From contig NZ_QGGX01000019.1 in NCBI RefSeq assembly GCF_003148805.1, positions 37,918 to 101,917 of the forward strand: a stretch of DNA of 64,000 nt. The letters run 5' to 3'. Source of the DNA: Aminobacter sp. AP02 (GTDB lineage: Bacteria; Pseudomonadota; Alphaproteobacteria; Rhizobiales; Rhizobiaceae). Position numbers and translations under genes: made by a program. Below are positions 19,443 through 27,665 of the stretch, piece by piece (position 1 is the stretch's first letter; each line of letters begins with the position of its first letter). Below the pieces are notes generated by a model. The model was not told the DNA's origin. It did no database searches and was given only the letters and a program-made list of their open reading frames with translations.

Positions 19443-20606
19443 ATGCCGATCCTGAACCGAGCCGCCGAAATGCAGGAAGAGATCGCCGGCTGGCGCCGAC
19501 ACCTGCACCAGAAGCCGGAACTCAATTTCGACGTCTTCGAAACCGCCGATTTTGTCACCGGCAAGCTCAAGGAATTCGGCTGCGACGAAGTCGTCACCGG
19601 GATCGGCCAGACTGGTGTGGTCGGCATCATCAAGGGCAGCCTGGGTGCCGGCGACGTGATCGGCCTGCGCGCCGACATGGACGCGCTGCCGATCGAGGAA
19701 ATCACCGGCAAGCCCTATGCCTCGACCGTGCCCGGCAAGATGCATGCCTGCGGCCATGACGGACACACCGCGATGCTTCTGGGGGCGGCGAAGTACCTCG
19801 CCGAGACGCGCAATTTCGCCGGCTCCGTCGCCGTCATCTTCCAGCCCGCCGAAGAAGGCGGTGGCGGCGGCAACGAGATGGTCAAGGACGGCATGATGGA
19901 GCGCTTCGCCATCCAGAAGGTTTTTGGCATGCACAACATGCCAAGCCTGCCGGTCGGCCAGTTCGCCATCCGTCCGGGCGCGATCATGGCCGCGACCGCC
20001 GAATTCACCATCACCATCCAGGGCAAGGGCGGCCATGCCGCCATGCCGCACCGCGCCATCGATCCCATCGTTGCCGGCAGCCAGCTGGTGTCTGCCTTGC
20101 AGACGATTGCCTCGCGCAACACCGACCCGGCCGAGGCGATCGTCGTTTCGGTGACCAAGTTCATTGCCGGCTCGGCCTACAATGTCATCCCCGAACAGGC
20201 CGTGATCGCCGGCACCGTGCGCACGCTGAAGAAGGAAGTCGCAAAGCTAGCCCAGGAGCGCATGAGCGCGGCCTGCCGCGGCATTTCGGAAGCGACCGGC
20301 ACCACGATCGAGCTCGACTACGACTCCAACTACCCCGTCACCGTCAACCACCCGGACGAGACGGTGTTTGCCGGCGATGTCGCCGCAACCGTCGCAGGCG
20401 AGACCCAGGTGCACCGGGCGATCCAGCCGCTGATGGGCGGCGAGGACTTCTCCTACATGCTGGAAGCCCGCCCCGGCGCCTTCATCTTCATCGGCAACGG
20501 CGACAGCGCCAATCTCCACCACCCCGCATATGACTTCAACGACGAGGTCATCCCCCACGGCGTCAGCTATTGGGTGCGCCTTGCCGAGACCGCACTGGCT
20601 GCCTGA
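19443..20606 (+). CDS. M20-family amidohydrolase (aminoacylase/hippurate hydrolase-like)
   Basis: 387 residues starting MPILNRAAEMQEEIAGWRRH. Metal-binding motifs include RADMDALPI, MHACGHDGHTAMLLGAAK, QPAEEGGGGGNEMV, FGMHNMPSLPVG and the late MGGEDFSYML. Members remove acyl or benzoyl groups from amino acids with two zinc-type ions. The specific substrate is not evident. The ATG 19443 was used as it gives the standard N-terminus. The gene is followed by paired inverted repeats and the tRNA-Arg gene. Confidence 0.93.
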   Translation: MPILNRAAEMQEEIAGWRRHLHQKPELNFDVFETADFVTGKLKEFGCDEVVTGIGQTGVVGIIKGSLGAGDVIGLRADMDALPIEEITGKPYASTVPGKMHACGHDGHTAMLLGAAKYLAETRNFAGSVAVIFQPAEEGGGGGNEMVKDGMMERFAIQKVFGMHNMPSLPVGQFAIRPGAIMAATAEFTITIQGKGGHAAMPHRAIDPIVAGSQLVSALQTIASRNTDPAEAIVVSVTKFIAGSAYNVIPEQAVIAGTVRTLKKEVAKLAQERMSAACRGISEATGTTIELDYDSNYPVTVNHPDETVFAGDVAATVAGETQVHRAIQPLMGGEDFSYMLEARPGAFIFIGNGDSANLHHPAYDFNDEVIPHGVSYWVRLAETALAA

Positions 20607-20612
20607 CGACTG

Positions 20613-20665
20613 TTTTTGGCGGGATCGTCAGGCCTTTGGCCGATCCCGCCATTGCCCGCCAAAAA
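20613..20665. repeat. two mutually exclusive perfect inverted repeats between the M20 gene and tRNA-Arg
   Basis: GGCGGGATCG (20618-20627) pairs with CGATCCCGCC (20641-20650), 10 bp. TTTTTGGCGGG (20613-20623) pairs with CCCGCCAAAAA (20655-20665), 11 bp. Both use 20618-20623, so only one can form at a time. Neither is followed by a U-run, so a simple intrinsic terminator is unlikely; a repeat of REP type or a processing signal is possible. Confidence 0.7.
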
Positions 20666-20708
20666 TCATTGGCGAATCCGCCGGAAGCCGCTATGTGTGC
20701 AGCCGAGT

Positions 20709-20785
20709 GGTCCCGTAGCTCAGTAGGATAGAGCGGCAGATTCCTAATCTGTAGGTCACAGGTTCGATTCCTGTCGGGATCACCA
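20709..20785 (+). tRNA. tRNA-Arg (anticodon CCT)
   Basis: 77 nt including an encoded CCA. The acceptor stem is GGTCCCG/CGGGATC with one G-T wobble, the D arm GCTC...GAGC, the anticodon stem GCAGA/TCTGT around loop TTCCTAA (anticodon CCT at 20743-20745), and the T arm ACAGG-TTCGATT-CCTGT. It reads AGG codons. Its 3' 48 nt are part of the 50-bp direct repeat marking the integrated element, so the intact gene is a hybrid of host 5' part and element-supplied 3' part. Confidence 0.97.
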
Positions 20786-20787
20786 TC
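20738..20787 (+). repeat. attL (50-bp direct repeat, tRNA-Arg 3' end)
   Basis: Identical over 50 bases to 44297-44346; the sequence differs on both sides (C before and C after here, A before and A after at attR). Contains the anticodon loop, variable region, T arm, acceptor 3' strand, CCA and TC. Tyrosine integrases commonly cross over in the anticodon or T loop of a tRNA. Confidence 0.95.
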
Positions 20788-21110
20788 CAAGCCCTTGAAA
20801 TAGATAGACATTTCAAGATGCCGAAATGGTGCCGAGAGCCACTGATGCGGTCGGGACCAACTTGGGACCATCTGTTCAGGTATTAGTTCTAGCTGCGTGC
20901 CCGGTGCGCCTCTGCAGAGCCAATTCGCCGAGCCTCCCCCGCGAAATGCCTAAACACTCAAAGCACCGTTCTTTCCGCCTTCATAGGGCGGCCGCTCCGA
21001 AACGCTTATGGACTGGCGCAAGCGTGCCTGTGGCATCCAGCTAGCTTCGCTTTCCCGCCCTGTCGGGCTTCCAGAACGGCTGCATGGTGCAGCCGACATT
21101 GGAGGCCACA
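20788..21110. other. left end of the element, no gene
   Basis: 323 bases between the tRNA and the first element gene. Apart from the GGGACCA pair I see no coding potential and no clear promoter; the sequence TGGAGGCCACA at its end supplies the ribosome binding site of the next gene. Confidence 0.6.
20853..20870 (+). promoter_or_regulatory. candidate integrase arm-type sites, left end
   Basis: GGGACCA occurs twice, at 20853-20859 and 20864-20870, 11 bases apart, 66 bases inside attL. The same heptamer pair with the same spacing occurs 127 bases inside attR (44151-44170). Paired short direct repeats on both sides of a core site are what arm-binding integrases use. Confidence 0.6.
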
Positions 21111-21446
21111 ATGCTTCTCACTGCCAAGCTTCGCACCCATCTTCGCCGCAACGCCGCCACCTCCGAACGCGGCGAAGTCAATCACCGCCCCGTGGTGAAG
21201 TTCTTTCTCCCAGGTACCTCTGCGATCTGGCTCTTCACCGAACTCGCGGCTGACGACGACACCCTTTTCGGGGTCTGCGATCTAGGCCACGGCACTCCGG
21301 AACTGGGTTACGCGTCACTCGCGGAAATCCAGAGCCTTCGCGGTCCCAATCGTCTTCTGGTCGAGCGCGATCGGAGCTTCCAGAGCACCAAGCCTTTGTC
21401 CGAGTACGCCGCCGAAGCTCGCCGCCATGGCAGGATCGTCGCATAG
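21111..21446 (+). CDS. DUF2958 domain protein
   Basis: 111 residues from MLLTAKLRTHLRRNAA. The series VVKFFLPGTSAIWLFTEL, FGVCDLGHGTPELGYASLAEIQ and FQSTKPLSEYAAEARRHGRI is the DUF2958 pattern, found mostly on plasmids and integrative elements of proteobacteria, often near transfer or replication genes. Function unknown. GGAGG at 21101-21105 before the ATG fixes the start. First gene of the element and 123 bases upstream of the methyltransferase. Confidence 0.85.
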   Translation: MLLTAKLRTHLRRNAATSERGEVNHRPVVKFFLPGTSAIWLFTELAADDDTLFGVCDLGHGTPELGYASLAEIQSLRGPNRLLVERDRSFQSTKPLSEYAAEARRHGRIVA

Positions 21447-21510
21447 CGACGGTCCCTCTCACCCCATCACCACAACACATGAGGAACATACAGAGAACAT
21501 AGGATTGCAT

Positions 21511-21549
21511 CTGGGAAGGATCATGACATTATGTCTCGGTCTTTCCCAG
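21511..21549. promoter_or_regulatory. 39-bp dyad, candidate autoregulatory operator of the methyltransferase gene
   Basis: An imperfect palindrome centred on base 21530: CTGGGAA (21511-21517) mirrors TTCCCAG (21543-21549) and the inner GACATTATGTC (21525-21535) is a perfect odd palindrome about the same centre. In all 15 of 19 positions per arm match. It ends 20 bases before the ATG of a methyltransferase with its own N-terminal helix-turn-helix, the geometry of an R-M autorepressor operator overlapping the promoter. Confidence 0.75.
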
Positions 21550-21569
21550 AATGATGATTCGAGGTTTTC

Positions 21570-22820
21570 ATGTCCGAGTTCAACGACTTGCTCCGCCAGA
21601 GTGGACTAACGAGAGAGCAGGCCGCTGAGGAACTGGGCGTTTCAGCGCGCACCGTCAGACGATATGAAACGGGACAGACACAGCCGAGACCTCGTGATCT
21701 ACGCGTGTTAAAGGGTCTCGTGGCAGCGGGCGCAAGACCGATCGCCAAGCCGACGGCTATACCCTTCCGCTTCATCGATCTGTTTGCCGGAATCGGAGGG
21801 CTCAGGCTGGGTTTCGAGGCAATTGGAGGCCGCTGCGTTTTCACATCGGAATGGGACCAGGGAGCACGCACGACCTACTCCCTGAATTTCCGCGACAACC
21901 ACGAACTCGGCGGGGATATTAGAGAATTCTCAAAAGACCCAAGCAAAATACCCGAGCACGACGTGCTTTTGGCAGGATTCCCATGTCAACCGTTCAGTAT
22001 TGCCGGGGTTTCCAAGAAGAATTCATTGAATAGACCGCACGGCTTTCTTTGTGACACTCAAGGAACTCTTTTCTTTGACGCAGCACAAATTATTGCCCAT
22101 CGCAGGCCTGCGGCGTTTGTTCTTGAGAATGTCAAGAATCTTGAACGCCACGACGGTGGAACGACTTTCCGGACGATCATCAACGTCCTTAAGAACGAGC
22201 TAGGCTACCACGTCCAGCATCGCGTGATTAGCTCTGAGCCGTGGGTTCCTCAAAAGCGCGAGCGCATTTTCATCGTGGGCTTCCGGGAACCATCAGAGTT
22301 TGATTTCGATGCCCTTGAGATTCCGAATGCGAAGACCAGACCTAAGCTGAAGGACATCCTCCAGCCGCACGACGAGGTGGACCCGAAATATACCCTGACA
22401 CCGCGTCTCTGGCAGTACCTCCAAGACTACAAGGCTAAACATCAGGCGAAAGGCAACGGGTTCGGGTACAGCCTGTTCGGACCGGAGGATGTCGCGCGCA
22501 CGCTGTCGGCCAGGTATTATAAGGACGGATCCGAAGTCCTGATCGAGCAGCCTGGTGAGAGGCCGCGTCGCCTTACCCCATTGGAGTGTGCACGGCTCAT
22601 GGGCTTTGACAGGGGCGATCGCCGCTGGCGGATCGAGGTTTCCGACACCCAGGCATATCGCCAGTTCGGAAACGCGGTCGTAGTTCCTGTCGTGGAGTTC
22701 ATAGCGAAGGCGATCGAACCTCACATCCGCAAGGCTATCGGGCAACCCAATCAGGCCGAGCGCGCACCGCATGTTGTGCCAGTTATCACGCGGCCAGATC
22801 GAAGTGCGGTGGCAGCATAA
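21570..22820 (+). CDS. DNA (cytosine-5) methyltransferase with N-terminal HTH, Dcm/M.EcoRII type
   Basis: 416 residues. Residues 12-35 form an XRE-like helix-turn-helix ([20 protein letters not shown]). The catalytic domain follows: [15 protein letters not shown] (motif I, AdoMet), [10 protein letters not shown] with catalytic Cys139 (motif IV), VLENVKNL (motif VI), [12 protein letters not shown] (motif VIII), and QFGNAVVVP (motif X). Dcm and M.EcoRII also have N-terminal regulatory regions, and the partner Vsr and EcoRII-type genes follow directly, so the target is probably CCWGG. The palindrome just upstream is a likely binding site for its own HTH. Confidence 0.93.
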   Translation: MSEFNDLLRQSGLTREQAAEELGVSARTVRRYETGQTQPRPRDLRVLKGLVAAGARPIAKPTAIPFRFIDLFAGIGGLRLGFEAIGGRCVFTSEWDQGARTTYSLNFRDNHELGGDIREFSKDPSKIPEHDVLLAGFPCQPFSIAGVSKKNSLNRPHGFLCDTQGTLFFDAAQIIAHRRPAAFVLENVKNLERHDGGTTFRTIINVLKNELGYHVQHRVISSEPWVPQKRERIFIVGFREPSEFDFDALEIPNAKTRPKLKDILQPHDEVDPKYTLTPRLWQYLQDYKAKHQAKGNGFGYSLFGPEDVARTLSARYYKDGSEVLIEQPGERPRRLTPLECARLMGFDRGDRRWRIEVSDTQAYRQFGNAVVVPVVEFIAKAIEPHIRKAIGQPNQAERAPHVVPVITRPDRSAVAA

Positions 22821-23272
22821 TGCCCGACATAGTGTCGCCCGATGTCCGCAGCCGTATGATGGCGGGCATTCGCGGCACAAATACAAAACCGGAATTGACC
22901 CTGCGCCGTGCGCTCCATGCCGCCGGGTTCCGGTACAGGTTGCATGACCGCTCCCTTCCCGGAAAACCGGACATCGTGTTTCCCCGATATCACGCAGTCC
23001 TGTTCGCGCATGGCTGCTTCTGGCATGGGCATGACTGTCACCTGTTTCGCATGCCATCGACCCGTCCAGATTTTTGGTCAGAGAAAATCGCTCGAAACCG
23101 TGAAGTCGACCGAAGGGCGGATGACGAGCTGAGCCGGGCGGGCTGGCGGATTGGTGTCGTTTGGGAATGCAGTCTGAAGGGTCGTACACGCCGGGACATT
23201 GCCGACGTGATCGGATTGTGTGCCGACTGGCTGCGTGGCAGCGAGCAGCGGCTTGAAATACGAGGCATCTGA
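22820..23272 (+). CDS. vsr: very short patch repair endonuclease Vsr
   Basis: 150 residues. It nicks 5' of the T in T:G mismatches that arise when 5-methylcytosine deaminates in Dcm-type sites. Seen are the start SPDVRSRMMAGIRGTNTKPEL, catalytic Asp51 in GKPDIVFP, and FAHGCFWHGHDCHLF with zinc-binding Cys/His. The ATG overlaps the methyltransferase stop (TAATG), so the two are coupled: the enzyme that methylates and the one that repairs the resulting damage are made together. Confidence 0.96.
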   Translation: MPDIVSPDVRSRMMAGIRGTNTKPELTLRRALHAAGFRYRLHDRSLPGKPDIVFPRYHAVLFAHGCFWHGHDCHLFRMPSTRPDFWSEKIARNREVDRRADDELSRAGWRIGVVWECSLKGRTRRDIADVIGLCADWLRGSEQRLEIRGI

Positions 23273-24523
23273 ATGGCCATACGGCGGGGGCTGCTTTCCG
23301 AGCATTTCGAGGGTGTGGCCGTCAAGCGGCTGGCAGCCGTCGATGCCAATCCGGAGTCTTCCAACCAGCATGAAGTCACCGGGTCGGAGCCGCTTCTCAG
23401 GATTCTCGGCAGCGAGGATCGCAAATTCCCGAAAGGTGAGACAGATAACCGCTTCTCCGCTACCTACATTTGGCTTGGTGGAGAGCAGGAAGCTTTGTCG
23501 GAGGAAGGCTTTCTGTCCTGGTACGATTCTCGCAGGAACCAGCCGAAGCGAAGTGCTGAATGGCGGCTCTATTACCAGAGCAACGCCGTCACCGAACTGA
23601 TGAAGCCCGGCGATGTCCTCTTTCTTGCCAGGAAGCCAGACAGCCACATCCTTTTCATCGTAACACCCGACGAAAGCACCATCAGGAACCAGCTGCTTTG
23701 GCTCTTCGGCCTGGACGAGCAGATAGGCATGAAGTTCGAATCACAGGAAATTGGCGACGGTAACGATGCCGAACTGGATTTTGCAGCCCGGTACATCCTT
23801 GATGAGCTTGGCATCGAACTGGAAGAGAAAGAGGCCGACAAGCTGGACGGCCTTATCGAGAAGTTCGGACTGAAATTTCCGACGACCAGCGTTCTTTCTG
23901 GCTTGGCACGTTCGTCGCTCCTCGGTGTCAATGCAGCGGACGATCCGGACGAGGCCCTGTTGCTATGGATGGAACGGGAAGAACAGCTTTTCCGACGACT
24001 TGAGAGGCGCATCGTTGCCGAGCGTATCGCTCAGGGGTTCACGCTGGTTGATGGTGCCGATGTGGATGGTTTCATAGCGTTCTCGCTCAGCGTCCAGAAC
24101 CGCAGGAAGGCCCGTGCCGGAGCCGCCTTGGAAAATCACATCGCAGCCGTGCTTGAGGCGAACCAGATCCGGTTCGCACACGGTGTCGAGACGGAAAACA
24201 GGAACAAACCGGACTTCCTGTTTCCCGGTCAGCCCGAATACCGAGACACGACGTTTCCAACCGCACGTCTGACTATGCTTGGCTCCAAATCCACCGTGAA
24301 GGACCGCTGGCGGCAGGTACTCTCCGAGGCCGTAAGGATCGAGGAGAAACACCTCCTTACATTGGAGCCAGGCGTTTCCGAGAACCAAACAGATGAAATG
24401 CGTGCAAAGCTGTTACAGCTTGTTGTGCCGAGGAAGTTGCATCAGACGTACAGATTGACTCAGCAGGCATGGCTCATGGACCTGTCTGCATTCATTACTG
24501 TGGTCATCGATCGACAGTCATAG
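23273..24523 (+). CDS. EcoRII-type type II restriction endonuclease
   Basis: 416 residues (EcoRII itself has about 400). The C-terminal catalytic domain is clear from residue about 275: SVQNRRKARAGAALENHI, the PD-(D/E)xK element KPDFLFPGQ with Asp314, LTMLGSKSTVKDRWRQVL with the catalytic lysine at about 339, then HLLTLEPGVSENQTDEM and QLVVP. The N-terminal 170 residues fit the effector DNA-binding domain that makes EcoRII need two sites. EcoRII cuts before CCWGG. It starts the base after the vsr stop. The AT-richer codon use relative to the core genes fits transfer. Confidence 0.92.
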   Translation: MAIRRGLLSEHFEGVAVKRLAAVDANPESSNQHEVTGSEPLLRILGSEDRKFPKGETDNRFSATYIWLGGEQEALSEEGFLSWYDSRRNQPKRSAEWRLYYQSNAVTELMKPGDVLFLARKPDSHILFIVTPDESTIRNQLLWLFGLDEQIGMKFESQEIGDGNDAELDFAARYILDELGIELEEKEADKLDGLIEKFGLKFPTTSVLSGLARSSLLGVNAADDPDEALLLWMEREEQLFRRLERRIVAERIAQGFTLVDGADVDGFIAFSLSVQNRRKARAGAALENHIAAVLEANQIRFAHGVETENRNKPDFLFPGQPEYRDTTFPTARLTMLGSKSTVKDRWRQVLSEAVRIEEKHLLTLEPGVSENQTDEMRAKLLQLVVPRKLHQTYRLTQQAWLMDLSAFITVVIDRQS

Positions 24524-24562
24524 CGAATCGCTGCAAGAAATGCCCCTTTCTGGAGGGGCAAA

Positions 24563-25495
24563 ATGCAAGAATTCGATCGGCCATTTTTCAAACAGTTGGC
24601 AAAAAACGATACTGGCCAGGCAAAAGGCAAGCAGGCAGGAATAGTCATTGTAAAGGATCTGGCAGGCTTCTTCCCTCAGCTTGCGCTGCCTTCCGCCTCA
24701 AATTTTGCGCCTGACATTCGACTGAACGCCGCAATGTTCGACGGAGCTCATCAAGTTGGGTTGGCCAACACTCGATATCAGTATCAGTCATGGGGAGGCA
24801 CCCGCCTTGAGCGGCGACTAACTGACAATCTTGGCCCGATCCGATCATTGGCAAAGAAAGATGATTTACTTGTCATGGAGCGCAGCCTCTCCGACCCGCT
24901 TTTCTATCGGCTGACGCTTCATCGCGCGGGAACTCCAAGCTTTCCAGCCATTCTGTCGAAGGCCGCCGGGAGGCCGTGGGGGCCTCTGGACACACTGGAC
25001 CCCCCAGTTCCTGAGACAGAGATAGCTGCCTGCGAAAAGGACCAGGAAGAGCAAGAACTCCTGCCTTTCGACCTTTTCGACAACAGCGCCGCTCTTCACG
25101 AATCCAGAGTCAAGCGGATTGCTCGGAACAGGGCATTTGGACGGCGCGTCTTGCCTCTGTACGATCACCGTTGCGCTGTTTGCGGGCTTGGCCATGCTGG
25201 TGAAAATATTCAGGAGGCCGAGGCTGCTCACATTGTCCCCCGAGGCCTAAAAGGAGCGGACGATGCCCGAAACGGGTTGGCGCTATGCAGGTCTCATCAC
25301 TGGGCTTTCGACGCAGGATTGTTTGGTGTCGGGGCTGACAGGAAGGTAGTCATCAATCCGAAGGCAGCAGCGGATGCCCGCAACACGCATCTGCTTCCTT
25401 TCGATGGACAGCCTATTCGGGATCCTTCGAATCTCTCGCTTCGGCCCGACCTGTCTGCCCTCGAATGGCATTTGAAGAATGTCGCAGGGCTATAG
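24563..25495 (+). CDS. HNH endonuclease (predicted restriction endonuclease)
   Basis: 310 residues. The last third has an HNH nuclease: YDHRCAVCGLG (Cys204, Cys207), EAEAAHIVPRGLKGADDARNGLALCRSHHWAFDAGLF with the central histidine of AAHIVP and the closing His-His. This resembles COG3440-type putative restriction nucleases. The N-terminal 150 residues (with KQAGIVIVKDLAGFFPQL) are of unknown fold, possibly the DNA-recognition part. It follows the EcoRII-type gene by 39 bases on the same strand and precedes the convergent second methyltransferase, with which it may pair. Confidence 0.8.
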   Translation: MQEFDRPFFKQLAKNDTGQAKGKQAGIVIVKDLAGFFPQLALPSASNFAPDIRLNAAMFDGAHQVGLANTRYQYQSWGGTRLERRLTDNLGPIRSLAKKDDLLVMERSLSDPLFYRLTLHRAGTPSFPAILSKAAGRPWGPLDTLDPPVPETEIAACEKDQEEQELLPFDLFDNSAALHESRVKRIARNRAFGRRVLPLYDHRCAVCGLGHAGENIQEAEAAHIVPRGLKGADDARNGLALCRSHHWAFDAGLFGVGADRKVVINPKAAADARNTHLLPFDGQPIRDPSNLSLRPDLSALEWHLKNVAGL

Positions 25496-25929
25496 CTCTA
25501 GATGGCTGCTTGGCATGCCTGCCTTTCTTTCAAAAGGACCGCTCGTCGGGGTGGGTCGGTCCCGGTTCGCGTCTCCGCCGCCGCTATGCTGAACCTCCTA
25601 CGGCACACCTATTAACCGAGCTCACGGCCGCGAATTGGCCTCCGCCATCGGTTTGGCTTGTCCGAATCTGCGGACATCCCGACGGCTCCGCTTTATGCGC
25701 TGCTCTTTCCTTGAGGGGGGCAGATGCGTGCGGCAGGCAAAGAAAAACCCGCCTCCGAGGGGCGGGCCTTCCTCTTTTACGGTCATCGCGTCCCCGCTGT
25801 ACCGTGCTCCAAGGCTGACCCGTTGGCGGGCAAGGGTCAAGCGACATCGGCGGGTCCTTCCTCTTTTTTTTCTGTATCCCGGGAGCCAAGCCCCGCAGGG
25901 GCGCGGCGGGCAGAGCCCTTGAGACTTTC
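25496..25929. other. noncoding gap between convergent HNH and methyltransferase genes
   Basis: 434 bases. Open frames exist on both strands but only because of high GC and they mirror the methylase frame; none has a ribosome binding site or family character. It contains one good hairpin, listed separately. Confidence 0.6.
25734..25768 (-). terminator. terminator after the second methyltransferase gene
   Basis: CCCGCCTC (25748-25755) and GGGGCGGG (25759-25766) fold with a 3-base loop. Read on the minus strand the stem is followed by TTTTTCTTTG, a good U-run, so it should end the leftward methyltransferase transcript about 160 bases after its stop. The plus side has only a weak CCTTCCTCTTTT. 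Confidence 0.75.
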
Positions 25930-27282
25930 CTACGCCGCAAGTGCCGCGACCTCCGCCGCAGCTTTCTCTTTCCCTTTTCGCCTCGCTTTCGGCTCCGCCT
26001 GCCATTCCCGAAGGAGCCGCAGAGCGGCGCGGAGATCGGAACGCGTTCCTGTCGGCAGGGTGCTGAATCCTTCGGTGGCTTCCAGCGTCGCCAGTTCCAT
26101 CGCCACATCCGCGAAGGTGCGCCCGCCCAGCAGCCGCCGCGCTCTGTTCGCCCGTGACTTGCAGTTCCGGACGGCTGCCTTGGAGAAGCCCCGCCGCAGC
26201 CGAAGCCATTGACCGAAACGGCCCTGAATCCCCGGAATGCTCTCACCTGCCTGACGAGCCAGGATCACCCTGCCGATGGCTTCCGCCAGTGGTGCAGGAA
26301 CCGCGTTCGCGATCATCTGGTCAATGTCGCGCGAGCAAGCTGCCGACCAGTCCCAGCCGATAGGAAAGCCCTGAATACGCGCGACCTGATCCTGTGTCAG
26401 GATGGCAGCCTGTGAGGCTGGAATAGGATCGGCATGATGGGGGCTTGCCAAGTATTTCGGGCGAGGCCGCTCCCGCGTGGTGCGGATCACGGAAGGTGCG
26501 GGTTCGTCCAGTGTCCGGACACCACGTCCCTCATAGTAAGGGCGGGTGTAGAAGGCACCGCGCTCCAAGAGGTCCGCATCGGCTGGGTGCGGCTGATAGC
26601 TTGCAGGCATCGGCCGTCGCGAGGAACGGCACATCGTTGGGGCTGGACCGTCCGCGCTCCAAATACCGTGTCTCCCTGGCATACGCGGTTGCGCGTAGAA
26701 GGCATCACCGAGAGCGTCCCCGAGCATGTCCCTCACGGTCATTGGCCGAGTTGATCGAGCGGCCGCGAGGGTTGAGTCGAGAAAGCCATTAGCTTCGCCA
26801 AGTCGGCCGATAACAAATAGTCGTTTCCTTGCCTGCGGGACCCCGTAGAAACTGGCATTCAGCTTTACTTCCGTGAGACCGTAGTCCGCCTTTACCAACA
26901 TCGCGCGGGCATCCGCCCAGGCCTTGGAACTCGCAGCCTGCGGGACATTTTCCATCAAAAACCACGTCGGCCGCGCGAGCGTGACCAGCATCGCGAAAGC
27001 CCGCGTGAGCGCAGCCCGCTCGCCTTCGACGCGCTCGCCAGCCGCAGAGAAATCCTGACAGGGCGGTCCACCGACGATGATATCCGGAGCAAGCGCCACG
27101 ATCATCGGCGCGACATGGAAAATATCCTTGAGATCGTGCTGCCAGACGTGATGGCTGACATTGCGCCGATACGTTTCGACCGCTGGCGACCACGAGTCAT
27201 AGGCCTGCACCAAGTCGAATCCTGCCCGCCTCAGGCCGAGCGACATGCCGCCCGCGCCTGCAAAAAGTTCAACTGCCCGCAC
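25930..27282 (-). CDS. second DNA (cytosine-5) methyltransferase
   Basis: 450 residues. Motif I is VELFAGAGGMSLGLRRAGF near the start, PCQDFSAAGERVEG has the catalytic Cys75, FLMENVPQA is motif VI, GVPQARKRLFVIG motif VIII, and the C-terminal target-recognition region ends with IANAVPAPLAEAIGR (motif X). The last 90 residues (RANRARRLLGGRTF onward) are an Ala/Lys/Arg-rich extension outside the methylase fold. The start is a GTG. No restriction gene reads with it; it may pair with the HNH nuclease or be a solitary methylase that protects the element on entry. Distinct in sequence from the first methylase. Confidence 0.9.
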   Translation of the reverse strand: MRAVELFAGAGGMSLGLRRAGFDLVQAYDSWSPAVETYRRNVSHHVWQHDLKDIFHVAPMIVALAPDIIVGGPPCQDFSAAGERVEGERAALTRAFAMLVTLARPTWFLMENVPQAASSKAWADARAMLVKADYGLTEVKLNASFYGVPQARKRLFVIGRLGEANGFLDSTLAAARSTRPMTVRDMLGDALGDAFYAQPRMPGRHGIWSADGPAPTMCRSSRRPMPASYQPHPADADLLERGAFYTRPYYEGRGVRTLDEPAPSVIRTTRERPRPKYLASPHHADPIPASQAAILTQDQVARIQGFPIGWDWSAACSRDIDQMIANAVPAPLAEAIGRVILARQAGESIPGIQGRFGQWLRLRRGFSKAAVRNCKSRANRARRLLGGRTFADVAMELATLEATEGFSTLPTGTRSDLRAALRLLREWQAEPKARRKGKEKAAAEVAALAA

Positions 27283-27665
27283 CCTTAAAACACTCCCCGT
27301 CCGTAACTGAATTTCCAGTTACGGAATCGTCCCTTGATGGCAGGTAAAGATCAAGCGGGCCAAAGGGCAGGATTCGACCTTGCTGCCATTGGCGCATCCC
27401 TCCTGCAAGGACCGCTTCTGGCCCATGAAGGTTCGCTCTTGGGCAGCTAGTTGGCGGCGTTAGCGCGAGACGAGGGCTGCACGCGACCAGCCCGATACCG
27501 CCAGGGCCTCGTCAGTCATCTATATCTCTGAAGACGTTATCGGAAAGCGAAGGCTGAGTTGGAAGCAGACCAAGCCCGCCCCCTCAAAGGCCCGCGTCAG
27601 CCGAGTCCGATTGTCCACTTGCGCACAATTCTCTAAGGTCAGATGATTCTTGGGGAGTGAGGGGG
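27283..27665. other. intergenic region between divergent methyltransferase and DUF2971 genes
   Basis: 383 bases with no coding signal that I trust. It must hold promoters for both directions. The composition changes here from GC-rich to the AT-richer DUF2971 gene. Confidence 0.6.

Noticed and set aside
20826..21044. 72-codon frame at the left end of the element as an excisionase gene
   Set aside because: It covers the GGGACCA repeats and has no HTH or charged-helix pattern expected of an excisionase.
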